From NCBI GenBank assembly GCA_036250195.1, contig JAVHZZ010000006.1, positions 185,131,850 to 185,195,849 on the forward strand: 64,000 bases of DNA, written 5' to 3'. Of the stretch, positions 1 to 10,069 are shown one piece after another. Under the pieces are notes generated by a model. The model had not been told where the DNA came from. It saw only the letters and a program-made list of their open reading frames with translations, and searched no databases. Every line of letters starts with the position of its first letter. Position 1 is the first letter of the stretch. A program made the translations under genes and the position numbers. This DNA comes from Mixophyes australis. Taxonomy: Eukaryota > Chordata > Amphibia > Anura > Limnodynastidae.

Positions 1-165
1 TATGACACAATCTCATATATTACCAATCTTAAAGCTAATATTCAAACACAGTATGGGGGTGAGCACAGACATGCTATGGGAATGAAAACACACATACTGA
101 ATACACAGTAATAATGTGTGCTAGGGCAGACACTCTAGGGGGATATGGGGATAAAAAGTACATGT

Positions 166-760
166 TCAACGGTATTGTGACACTGCCCATGAGAGATTAT
201 ATTCTAGAGGGAGGAGTGATGAGAGACAGTAAGGCCAATTGGGAGAAAATGGAGATGGCTGGCAAAGGAAGAGGAGGTGACTGATACGATGGTCAACAGA
301 TGGTAGTATAGGTATGCTTGAAACTGTGAGCCTTGAGTGAGCCTTTGAAGATTTGAAGGTTGGGGGAGAGTCGAGTGAGGAATGGTATGGAGTTACAAAG
401 TTTGGGAGCAGCAAAGCAGATGTCTTGGAGGCGAGCATGGGAAGGGGTTACTGAGAGGTGAATTGAGGCTAAGGTCAGAGGCAGAGCAGAGTGGCTGGGT
501 GGGTATGTACCTCGATACAAGGACAGAGATGTAAGGGGGAGAAGTGTTGGTAAGGGCTTTGTAAGTGAGGGTAAGGAACTTGAACTGTATTTTGAAACGG
601 AAGGAATGAAGGGATTTCCGCAGGAGAGTAGCAGAAAGTAGAGTGTCGGGAGTTGAAGATGAGCCTAGCAGCAGCATTCTGGATGGATTAAAAGTCTGAA
701 AATTGGGAGATAGTAAGGCCAATGAGAAGAAGGTTGAAATAGTAGAGATGGTAAATGATG
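166..760 (-). pseudogene. LINE (L2/CR1-like) reverse transcriptase C-terminal fragment
   Basis: Read on the minus strand, two overlapping frames give the usual end of an L2/CR1-type ORF2. The first frame (about 722-500) reads FKIQFKFLTLTYKAL followed by PPYISVL. After a frameshift the second (520-293) reads DICFAAPKLCNSIPF followed by LSPNLQIFKGSLKAH. In intact elements these form one segment after the RT domain. No catalytic motif is present and the frames are broken, so this is a 5'-truncated dead copy. The clade is assigned from motif memory only. Confidence 0.6.
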
Positions 761-958
761 AATGAATGGACCAGGATTCTGGTTGCTTCCTGAGAAGGGA
801 TTATATGATGTTATGGGCGAGGAAATGGTAGGATTGGTGAGGGACTGTATATGAGGGGTAGTGCTAAGGGGGAGGGGTCAAGGGTGACAGGGTCAAGGGC
901 AGGGTCAAGGGTGACTCCAAGGCAGTTGTTTTGACTCGCCAGGCTATCTGTCAGAATA

Positions 959-960
959 AC

Positions 961-991
<31 letters not shown>

Positions 992-1135
992 GGATAGGTA
1001 GGTAGGTAGTTAGGTAAGTTAGATAGCCACTGGGTGTTTATATAGGTAGTTAGTTTAGTTCTTAGATAGATTAGATATCTTAGATTAGGTAGATCAGATA
1101 GACAGATATATTAGCTAGATAGATTAAATAGGTAT
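959..1135. repeat. (GATA)n-type microsatellite, decaying
   Basis: A run of TAGA units around 960-990 breaks down into GATAGG, TAGGTAGG and TTAGATAG variants through about 1135. Simple sequence with no coding signal. Confidence 0.9.
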
Positions 1136-1139
1136 TAGA

Positions 1140-1730
1140 TAGGGTCAGTAAGGTCTGTTCTCTGTCAGAATCTGCCCTCAAATCATGCTGTCATTTCTAT
1201 ATTATACCTCACCTGGCCAGTTTCTCCTAGTTCATTCATCTGGCTTCGTCATTATCACCTGCAGTCTGTTGGTTCTGATCTCCTTAAATAGTCGGCTAAT
1301 CCTCTGCAGGATTGACGGTAATACGTTTACCTTAGTGTTCTGCTTCCTTGTGTTTGCCCTGTTTCCTGCTTTTGTTGTTTCCTGCCGGCTTAGTGTATTC
1401 CCGTGTACCAGACCATTTTCGTTCCTGACTACTCTTTATTGGATTTCCCTGTGTACCGACTCAGCTCTTCGCATGTTCAGACTTACTATTACTGTAATTG
1501 AATAAATAAATAACTACACGGACATCAATGTAAATTTGGCAAAAGGTCAGTTCTTATTTAAACAAAAATGGTGGAGAGGGCAGTGCGAGTCAGCTAACGA
1601 ATAGCAAAATCAAACAGTGGAAGGACAGATTGCCATTACACCACTAATACCAGGATATTATTCTTTATGATGTTACATAGTAACATCATAAAGGATTTGT
1701 AGTAATTGTCATAAGCTTTTAGAACTAGCA
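1140..1730. other. unassigned repeat-like sequence
   Basis: A 106-codon frame (1185-1505) has no recognisable domain. The text ending near 1515 in AATAAATAAATAAC resembles the end of a retroelement LTR, but I see no paired copy or target duplication. At 1664-1700 there is a short inverted repeat around TTACATAGTAA. No gene seen. Confidence 0.3.
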
Positions 1731-1830
1731 GGAGAGGACTTCACCTATAGCAGCCGCCTTTCCCTTAGAGTTGGACACACTCACAGGTACTCGGATGCCC
1801 CCAGGACTTAACTCAATGTAGTAAAAGCTT
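1729..1830. repeat. dispersed repeat, also at 31737-31828
   Basis: The block beginning GACTTCACCTATAGCAGCC and running through CTCACAGGTACTCGGATGCC matches 31737-31828 (CTTCACCTTTAGCAGCC ... CTCACAGGTACTTGGATGCC) in the same orientation with scattered substitutions. Probably an old retroelement fragment; class not determined. Confidence 0.5.
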
Positions 1831-2016
1831 ATGAGCAGGAAACGGTAGCATGGAGATAGGAGAAATGGGGCCAAGAGTATGCCCCCCACATCAATTCAGA
1901 AATAATTTAATAAGCAGCGTTCCCCGGCTGCCTGTTACCAGCTGGGAAGCAGCTCTGGTGTCAGAGTGAGTATAGCACTTCTTGGGGAACGTCTCTACTA
2001 CAAGTTTCAGGCAGTC

Positions 2017-3060
2017 CTCTATACCCCGGGGTTGGACGAAGCTTACCCTGGGGCAATGATTTTTCCGCTCTCCCTTCCACATAAATGGTTAAGACTCCCT
2101 GGTTTAATTCAGAAGGGCAGCATTATGGCACATAACATATAAGGAAAACAAGGTAGGAAAACCCTGCTCTTGGCTAATGATGAATGCTCTGACAATGTAT
2201 TGTGTGCCTAATCTTTTAATGTTTGTAGTATGGGTGCAGGACAACTTTGTCTATTTACTTTCTAAAATGTCTAACTATTCATACCAGTGTCCATCCAATG
2301 ACCTTTGCCTGTTAATTTAAGCTGTGCACCCTGGCATAATGATTTTTCCGCCCTGACTCCCACATAATTGGTTACGACTCCCCTGGTTTAATTCAGAGGG
2401 GCAGTATTACGACACAGATGTACCTCACTCCAAGTACAATGTCATCTTTACTTGCACCATTTAACATTGTGCCCTCTCATATTTTAGACGTCTTCTTATG
2501 CCGCTGTCCATAGTTGTCCACTGTTGTCTTAATGAATGAAATTTTGTAAATCTGTCACCAGTGCATTTGCTTTCTCCAATTCAATTAAAAAAAGAATTAA
2601 CCATGTTTTACGGTTCTCTAACTCCAACACATAGCATAACTGATCAGGCATCATATCTCATCTATACATGTATTCTTTGCAAGGTCCAAAATCTGCCCTG
2701 TTAATGTCTCAGAATGTGGAATTTCAATTGCATTGTCAAGACATGTTTTATTCAACCAAATCTGCATCAATGTTTTATACATACTTGCATGTGTGGGAAG
2801 GGCTGCTAATATCCTATCTGAACTGTCTCTTTTACATATTTCTTACATGTCACTAGTAGGGCATAAATAAAATTTATATACATTCCATATTTATATATGG
2901 GTCTTGGGGACCAACTCCGCAGCAAGTCTCGAGCAGTCCCCTTTACCCCATGGTTGAACGAAGATTATCCCGGGGCAATGATTTTTACTCCCTACCTATA
3001 AATATACACAAGTCCCCTGGTTTGATTAAGTGGGCAGCATTATGGCACAGAGCATAGAAA
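2017..3060. repeat. three diverged copies of one dispersed motif
   Basis: Segments near 2017-2135, 2325-2420 and 2915-3045 share the order GGCAATGATTTTT (or GGCATAATGATTTTTCCG), then CTCCCTGGTTTAATTCAGA or a variant, then GGGCAGCATTATGGCAC. They are diverged from one another and carry no open frame. The sequence between them is not recognised. Confidence 0.5.
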
Positions 3061-3084
3061 TAAAACAAGATAATGAGAGCCATG

Positions 3085-3374
3085 CTCTTGGCTACCTATG
3101 AATAGTCTGGCAATGTATTGTGTGGCTAATGTTTGAATTGTTGTAGTAGAGGTGCAGGGCACATTTATATGTCAGCATCCTCATTTATTTATATAGCAGA
3201 AGCAAAATAGGTAGCTCTTTACAATTTGGTATCTACTTGTGTTAATATCTACTGATCCCTCTGTAAATCTAATGACTATTGTTACTGCCTCTTCACTCTC
3301 CTTAATGCATATATAAAGTTTCAAATGCAGTGTGCGCGCAGCATTTCAACATTTTTAGCTCTTGCACCTTATAC
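3085..3374. repeat. left flank of E1, duplicated at 58906-59193
   Basis: This flank aligns colinearly with 58906-59193 (for example GGCAATGTATTGTGTGGCTA and GTTTCAAATGCAGTGTGCG). The homology resumes on the far side of element E1 at 14679. It is part of a segmental duplication predating the E1 insertion. Confidence 0.75.
3367..3374. repeat. 8-bp target-site duplication of E1, left
   Basis: CCTTATAC directly before the TAGGGATG terminus, identical to 14671-14678. Confidence 0.95.
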
Positions 3375-3690
3375 TAGGGATGTGCACCGGCGACTTTTGA
3401 GGTCTCGTGTTTTGTGTTTTGGATCCGGATTTTCGTTATTTTTGGGGTTCGGATTTGTCTCGCAAAACACTTGACGAAAGGTCTCGGTTCGGATTTAAGG
3501 TTTTGGATTCGGATTTTTTTTGAAAAAAACATAAAAAGTTTAAAAATCAAGTTTTTGGGCTTATTTTCACTCCTAGGCTATTATTAACCTCAATAACATT
3601 CAATAACAAGCATTTCCACTAATTTACAGTGTATTCTGAACACCTCACAATATAGTTATTAGTCCAAAACGTTGCAACAAGGTATCTTTC
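3375..3690. repeat. E1 subterminal region, transposase-3' end
   Basis: After the terminal TAGGGATG this region contains several copies of GGATCCGG, TTCGGATT and GGTCTCGG-like words, then a stretch ending at the first 77-bp unit. It is present inverted in E2 at 49313-49626. Short subterminal repeats of this kind are typical hAT transposase contact sites; binding here is inferred. Confidence 0.7.
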
Positions 3691-6600
3691 TGGACTGCGT
3701 AGAGGAGTGGGTCACCACAATATATATTAAAAACCCTGAACTTTTATGATTCGCACCAATAAATGTACCTGGACTGCGTAGAGGAGTGGGTCACCACAAT
3801 ATATTAAAAACCCTGAACTTTTATGAATCGCACCAATAAATGTACCTGGACTGCGTAGAGGAGTGGGTCACCACAATATATATTAAAAACCCTGAACTTT
3901 TATGAATCGCACCAATAAATGTACCTGGACCGCGTAGAGGAGTGGGTCACCACAATATCTTAAAAACCCTGAACTTTTATGAATCGCACCAATAAATGTA
4001 CCTGGACTGCGTAGAGGAGTGGGTCACCACAATATCTTAAAAACCCTGAACTTTTATGAATCGCACCAATAAATGTACCTGGACTGCGTAGAGGAGTGGG
4101 TCACCACAATATATATTAAAAACCCTGAACTTTTATGATTCGCACCAATAAATGTACCTGGACTGCGTAGAGGAGTGGGTCACCACAATATATTAAAAAC
4201 CCTGAACTTTTATGAATCGCACCAATAAATGTACCTGGACTGCGTAGAGGAGTGGGTCACCACAATATATATTAAAAACCCTGAACTTTTATGATTCGCA
4301 CCAATAAATGTACCTGGACTGCGTAGAGGAGTGGGTCACAACAATATATTAAAAACCCTGAACTTTTATGAATCGCACCAATAAATGTACCTGGACTGCG
4401 TAGAGGAGTGGGTCACCACAATATATATTAAAAACCCTGAACTTTTATGAATCGCACCAATAAATGTACCTGGACTGCGTAGAGGAGTGGGTCACCACAA
4501 TATCTTAAAAACCCTGAACTTTTATGAATCGCACCAATAAATGTACCTGGACTGCGTAGAGGAGTGGGTCACCACAATATCTTAAAAACCCTGAACTTTT
4601 ATGAATCGCACCAATAAATGTACCTGGACTGCGTAGAGGAGTGGGTCACCACAATATATATTAAAAACCCTGAACTTTTATGATTCGCACCAATAAATGT
4701 ACCTGGACTGCATAGAGGAGTGGGTCACCACAATATATTAAAAACCCTGAACTTTTATGAATCGCACCAATAAATGTACCTGGACTGCGTAGAGGAGTGG
4801 GTCACCACAATATATATTAAAAACCCTGAACTTTTATGATTCGCACCAATAAATGTACCTGGACTGCGTAGAGGAGTGGGTCACCACAATATCTTAAAAA
4901 CCCTGAACTTTTATGAATCGCACCAATAAATGTACCTGGACTGCGTAGAGGAGTGGGTCACCACAATATCTTAAAAACCCTGAACTTTTATGAATCGCAC
5001 CAATAAATGTACCTGGACTGCGTAGAGGAGTGGGTCACCACAATATATATTAAAAACCCTGAACTTTTATGATTCGCACCAATAAATGTACCTGGACTCC
5101 GTAGAGGAGTGGGTCACCACAATATATTAAAAACCCTGAACTTTTATGAATCGCACGAATAAATGTACCTGGACTGCGTAGAGGAGTGGGTCACCACAAT
5201 ATATATTAAAAACCCTGAACTTTTATGATTCGCACCAATAAATGTACCTGGACTGCGTAGAGGAGTGGGTCACCACAATATCTTAAAAACCCTGAACTTT
5301 TATGAATCGCACCAATAAATGTACCTGGACTGCGTAGAGGAGTGGGTCACCACAATATATTAAAAACCCTGAACTTTTATGAATCGCACCAATAAATGTA
5401 CCTGGACTGCGTAGAGGAGTGGGTCACCACAATATATTAAAAACCCTGAACTTTTATGAATCGCACCAATAAATGTACCTGGACTGCGTAGAGGAGTGGG
5501 TCACCACAATATATTAAAAACCCTGAACTTTTATGAATCGCACCAATAAATGTACCTGGACTGCGTAGAGGAGTGGGTCACCACAATATATTAAAAACCC
5601 TGAACTTTTATGAATCGCACCAATAAATGTACCTGGACTGCGTAGAGGAGTGGGTCACCACAATATATATTAAAAACCCTGAACTTTTATGAATCGCACC
5701 AATAAATGTACCTGGACTGCGTAGAGGAGTGGGTCACCACAATATCTTAAAAACCCTGAACTTTTATGAATCGCACCAATAAATGTACCTGGACTGCGTA
5801 GAGGAGTGGGTCACCACAATATCTTAAAAACCCTGAACTTTTATGAATCGCACCAATAAATGTACCTGGACTGCGTAGAGGAGTGGGTCACCACAATATA
5901 TATTAAAAACCCTGAACTTTTATGATTCGCACCAATAAATGTACCTGGACTGCGTAGAGGAGTGGGTCACCACAATATATTAAAAACCCTGAACTTTTAT
6001 GAATCGCACCAATAAATGTACCTGGACTGCGTAGAGGAGTGGGTCACCACAATATATATTAAAAACCCTGAACTTTTATGAATCGCACCAATAAATGTAC
6101 CTGGACCGCGTAGAGGAGTGGGTCACCACAATATCTTAAAAACCCTGAACTTTTATGAATCGCACCAATAAATGTACCTGGACTGCGTAGAGGAGTGGGT
6201 CACCACAATATCTTAAAAACCCTGAACTTTTATGAATCGCACCAATAAATGTACCTGGACTGCGTAGAGGAGTGGGTCACCACAATATATATTAAAAACC
6301 CTGAACTTTTATGATTCGCACCAATAAATGTACCTGGACTGCGTAGAGGAGTGGGTCACCACAATATATTAAAAACCCTGAACTTTTATGAATCGCACCA
6401 ATAAATGTACCTGGACTGCGTAGAGGAGTGGGTCACCACAATATATATTAAAAACCCTGAACTTTTATGATTCGCACCAATAAATGTACCTGGACTGCGT
6501 AGAGGAGTGGGTCACAACAATATATTAAAAACCCTGAACTTTTATGAATCGCACCAATAAATGTACCTGGACTGCGTAGAGGAGTGGGTCACCACAATAT

Positions 6601-7780
6601 ATATTAAAAACCCTGAACTTTTATGAATCGCACCAATAAATGTACCTGGACTGCGTAGAGGAGTGGGTCACCACAATATCTTAAAAACCCTGAACTTTTA
6701 TGAATCGCACCAATAAATGTACCTGGACTGCGTAGAGGAGTGGGTCACCACAATATCTTAAAAACCCTGAACTTTTATGAATCGCACCAATAAATGTACC
6801 TGGACTGCGTAGAGGAGTGGGTCACCACAATATATATTAAAAACCCTGAACTTTTATGATTCGCACCAATAAATGTACCTGGACTGCATAGAGGAGTGGG
6901 TCACCACAATATATTAAAAACCCTGAACTTTTATGAATCGCACCAATAAATGTACCTGGACTGCGTAGAGGAGTGGGTCACCACAATATATATTAAAAAC
7001 CCTGAACTTTTATGATTCACACCAATAAATGTACCTGGACTGCGTAGAGGAGTGGGTCACCACAATATCTTAAAAACCCTGAACTTTTATGAATCGCACC
7101 AATAAATGTACCTGGACTGCGTAGAGGAGTGGGTCACCACAATATCTTAAAAACCCTGAACTTTTATGAATCGCACCAATAAATGTACCTGGACTGCGTA
7201 GAGGAGTGGGTCACCACAATATATATTAAAAACCCTGAACTTTTATGATTCGCACCAATAAATGTACCTGGACTCCGTAGAGGAGTGGGTCACCACAATA
7301 TATTAAAAACCCTGAACTTTTATGAATCGCACGAATAAATGTACCTGGACTGCGTAGAGGAGTGGGTCACCACAATATATATTAAAAACCCTGAACTTTT
7401 ATGATTCGCACCAATAAATGTACCTGGACTGCGTAGAGGAGTGGGTCACCACAATATCTTAAAAACCCTGAACTTTTATGAATCGCACCAATAAATGTAC
7501 CTGGACTGCGTAGAGGAGTGGGTCACCACAATATATTAAAAACCCTGAACTTTTATGAATCGCACCAATAAATGTACCTGGACTGCGTAGAGGAGTGGGT
7601 CACCACAATATATTAAAAACCCTGAACTTTTATGAATCGCACCAATAAATGTACCTGGACTGCGTAGAGGAGTGGGTCACCACAATATATATTAAAAACC
7701 CTGAACTTTTATGATTCGCACCAATAAATGTACCTGGACTGCCTAGAGGAGTGGGCACTGGGCACCACAATAAAATATAT
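3691..7780. repeat. 77-79-bp satellite array inside E1
   Basis: About 52 head-to-tail units start TGTACCTGGACTGCGTAG and contain GTGGGTCACCACAATAT, AAAAACCCTGAACTTTTATG and ATCGCACCAATAAA. Units are 77 bp (ATATATT or ATATCTT core) or 79 bp (ATATATATT core). Rare variants recur exactly 2176 bp apart, showing a recent tandem duplication of a roughly 28-unit block (see findings). The orthologous array in E2 is much shorter, about 14 units. No spacer diversity and no cas genes, so it is not CRISPR. Confidence 0.95.
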
Positions 7781-7819
7781 AAAAAACCTTCAACAGGTCT
7801 GCATTACACTACACATACG

Positions 7820-7890
7820 GCTGCTCCTCCATCCTCTCCATCATATACATGTTGGAGTTTTAGCGTGTGACAACCTCTTGTTTTTGATAA
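7820..7890 (-). pseudogene. transposase-derived fragment in E1 subterminal region
   Basis: This stretch is a diverged copy of E1's own transposase gene at about 11110-11180, in the same orientation. Both begin CTGCTCCTCCATCCTCT and both contain CAACCTCTTGTTT. It covers the codons for residues around 635-658 (EVVTRWNSTLYMLQRMEEQQ). A matching fragment lies in E2 at 48144-48211. It is too short and diverged to code. Confidence 0.8.
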
Positions 7891-8247
7891 TGTCAGTGCA
7901 TTTTGAATATTTTTCAATTTGCCCCACACCACTGAATGTACTTTATCTATGATACGCATCTATCTATCTTGACTGCGTAGTGTGGTGGCCCCGGTACACA
8001 ATTTGGTACCGAGGCCACAATATAATTAAAAAACCCTCCACGTGTCAGAATTCCACCAAAAAAGGGTATGGACTGCGTAGTGTGGTGGCCCCGGTACACA
8101 ATTTGGTACCGAGGCCACAATATAATTAAAAAATTGGGCATCAACAGTCAACGTTGTTTAATATCTGATACACCTCTATCTGGACTGCATAGTGGAGTGG
8201 CCCCGGTACCCAATTTTGTACCGGGGCCACAATACCTCCTCCAAACA

Positions 8248-8388
8248 TGGTACAGACAATTCGTCATTGAGATCCCATCAAGTATGTTAAAGACAGACAG
8301 GGTCGAAGTGTTATTGGTTGACTTTGTAAACCCAAAAACTGTCCCTGTTGCACATAGTCGTGCAATGAAGACTGACTTTTTCATTTAA
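8248..8388 (+). pseudogene. Tudor-domain-like coding fragment, copy 1 in E1
   Basis: The open segment reads TWYRQFVIEI, then KTDRVEVLLVDFVN, then KTVPVAHSRAMKTDFFI and a stop. The order W-Y-R ... VEVLLVD-F-x-N ... VP ... RAM ... DFF matches the core of an extended Tudor domain, where the usual text is WYRA ... VEVxFVDYGN ... VP ... R. The Gly of the YGN motif is Val here. It lies antisense to the E1 transposase and has no start codon of its own; upstream codons are hairpin repeat. Tudor proteins of this type (TDRD family) act in the piRNA pathway. I infer a captured host exon but cannot say from which gene. An equivalent fragment lies in E2. Confidence 0.55.
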
Positions 8389-8534
8389 AGGCACCATCTT
8401 TCAAGTGTAGTGTTTGTAAGTCTCAGTCATATTATACTTTTGGTAAAATTGGTTTATTTTGTTCCTCTTTATGGTAACTACTAATAGAATTAAAGTATTA
8501 AATAGAAGCGGCAGTTCCTCTTTATGGTAATTAG

Positions 8535-8650
8535 TAATAGAATTAAAGTATTAAATAGAATTAAAGTATGAAATAGAATTAAAGTATTAAATAGAATTAA
8601 AGTATGAAATAGAATTAAAGTATTAAATAGAATTAAAGTATGAAATAGAG
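8535..8650. repeat. AT-rich 18-bp minisatellite
   Basis: Alternating GAATTAAAGTATTAAATA and GAATTAAAGTATGAAATA units. A shorter array at 9199-9295 and remnants at 47300-47360 belong to the same module. Frames through it are artefacts. Confidence 0.9.
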
Positions 8651-8909
8651 TGGTATAGAGTTGTAGTGTGGTATAGATAGAGTGGTCCCCACAATATAAT
8701 AATAAAACCCTCAACTGGTCTGAATTCCACCAAACAAGTATCTGGACTGCGTAGTGTGGTGGCCCCGGTACACAATTTGGTACCGAGGCCACAATATAAT
8801 TAAAAAACCCTCCACGTGTCAGAATTCCACCAAACAAGTATCTGGACTGCATAGTGGGGTGGCCCCGGTACCCAATTTGATACCGGGGCCACAATACCTC
8901 CTCCAAACA

Positions 8910-9050
8910 TGGTACAGACAATTCGTCATTGAGATCCCATCAAGTATGTTAAAGACAGACAGGGTCGAAGTGTTATTGGTTGACTTTGTAAACCCAAAAA
9001 CTGTCCCTGTTGCACATAGTCGTGCAATGAAGACTGACTTTTTCATTTAA
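8910..9050 (+). pseudogene. Tudor-domain-like coding fragment, copy 2 in E1
   Basis: Same protein text as the first copy (WYRQFVIEI ... VEVLLVDFVN ... VPVAHSRAMKTDFFI, then stop). The near identity shows recent tandem duplication of the 662-bp module. Antisense to the transposase. Confidence 0.55.
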
Positions 9051-9583
9051 AGGCACCATCTTTCAAGTGTAGTGTTTGTAAGTCTAAGTCATATTATACT
9101 TTTGGTAAAATTGGTTTATTTTGTTCCTCTTTATGGTAACTACTAATAGAATTAAAGTATTAAATAGAAGCGGCAGTTCCTCTTTATGGTAATTAGTAAT
9201 AGAATTAAAGTATTAAATAGTATTAAAGTATGAAATAGAATTAAAGTATTAAATAGAATTAAAGTATGAAATAGAATTAAAGTATTAAATAGAGTGGTAT
9301 AGAGTTGTAGTGTGGTATAGATAGAGTGGTCCCCACAATATAATAATAAAACCTTCAACTGGTCTGAATTCCACCAAACAAGTATCTGGACTGCGTAGTG
9401 TGGTGGCCCCGGTACACAATTTGGTACCGAGGCCACAATATAATTAAAAAATTGGGCATCAACTGTCACCGTTGTTTAATATCTGATACACCTAAATATG
9501 GACTGCACAGAGGAGTGGCCCCGGTAGTAAATTTGGTGCCGGGGCCACAATACCTCCTCCAACTTCCAAGTGTAGTGTTTATA

Positions 9584-9690
9584 AAGACAGATAGCGTCGA
9601 AGTGCTATTAGTTGACTTTCTTAACCCTAAAATTGTCCCTGTTGCAAATATTCGTGCAATGGACAGTTACTTTTTTATTGAAAGACTCAA
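9584..9690 (+). pseudogene. Tudor-domain-like coding fragment, copy 3 in E1, diverged
   Basis: It keeps KTDSVEVLLVDFLN ... VPVANIRAM followed by YFFI but lacks the WYR half, which is replaced by unrelated sequence starting CTTCCAAGTG. The frame continues open to 9766. The core hydrophobic strand and the Asn, VP and RAM positions remain despite clear divergence from copies 1 and 2. Confidence 0.45.
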
Positions 9691-9699
9691 GCTTTCAAG

Positions 9700-9950
9700 T
9701 GTAGTGTTTATAAAATATAAACAACAATACAGTAGTTTTAGAGCACGTCAATACCTCTTGTTTTAAATTATGACACGGCATTTTACTTTTGGTTTAATTT
9801 CTTGAATTTTTTTAAATTTGGTTTTACTTTTTGAACATGGCAAACGACTGTTGATTGGTCATATAATGCAAAAAAAAAAGGTCCAAGATGGAATTGTCCT
9901 TGGGCCCTCACACCCACCCTTATGTTGTTGAAATAGGACATGCACACTTT
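9700..9950 (-). other. transposase 3' flank of E1 with gene-derived scraps
   Basis: At 9833-9860 the words ATGGCAAACGACTGTTG and TTGGTCAT repeat text inside E1's transposase gene near 11934. No gene seen; AT-rich, with an A run at 9870. Confidence 0.5.
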
Positions 9951-10014
9951 AACAAACCAATCATTTCAGCGACAGGGCCTACCAAACAACTTTGGCTGAA
10001 ATGATTGGTTTGTT
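9951..10014 (-). terminator. 20-bp perfect hairpin downstream of the transposase stop
   Basis: Arms 9951-9970 and 9995-10014 are exact reverse complements (AACAAACCAATCATTTCAGC) around a 24-nt loop, 56 bp beyond the transposase stop codon. It is kept, slightly imperfect, in E2 (46459-46522) and diverged in the older element at 29010-29070. A role in transcript 3'-end formation or stability is inferred from position only; it could also be a protein-binding site. Confidence 0.45.
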
Positions 10015-10069
10015 TGGGCCCCCACACCAAAAAAGCTATTCATCTCTCCCTGTACAGACTAAACAGGCT

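Larger units (their letters stand above)
7970..9570. repeat. hairpin/Tudor-like repeat module array of E1
   Basis: A roughly 660-bp module repeats about two and a half times. Each contains one or two inverted repeats of the form TGGCCCCGGTACC ... GGTACCGGGGCCA, a Tudor-like open segment, and an AT-rich 18-bp minisatellite (TAAAGTATTAAATAGAAT type). The hairpin arms are joined to GGACTGCGTAG and ACAATATAATTAAAAAACCC, the same flanks as the 77-bp satellite unit. The second Tudor-like copy lies 662 bp after the first. Confidence 0.85.

Noticed and set aside
3691..7780. Regular direct repeats resembling a CRISPR array
   Set aside because: Units are contiguous and fully homologous with no unique spacers, lie inside a eukaryotic transposon, and no cas genes occur.
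8490..8921. Frame with HTLILFNTLILF repeats
   Set aside because: Translation of the AT-rich 18-bp minisatellite.
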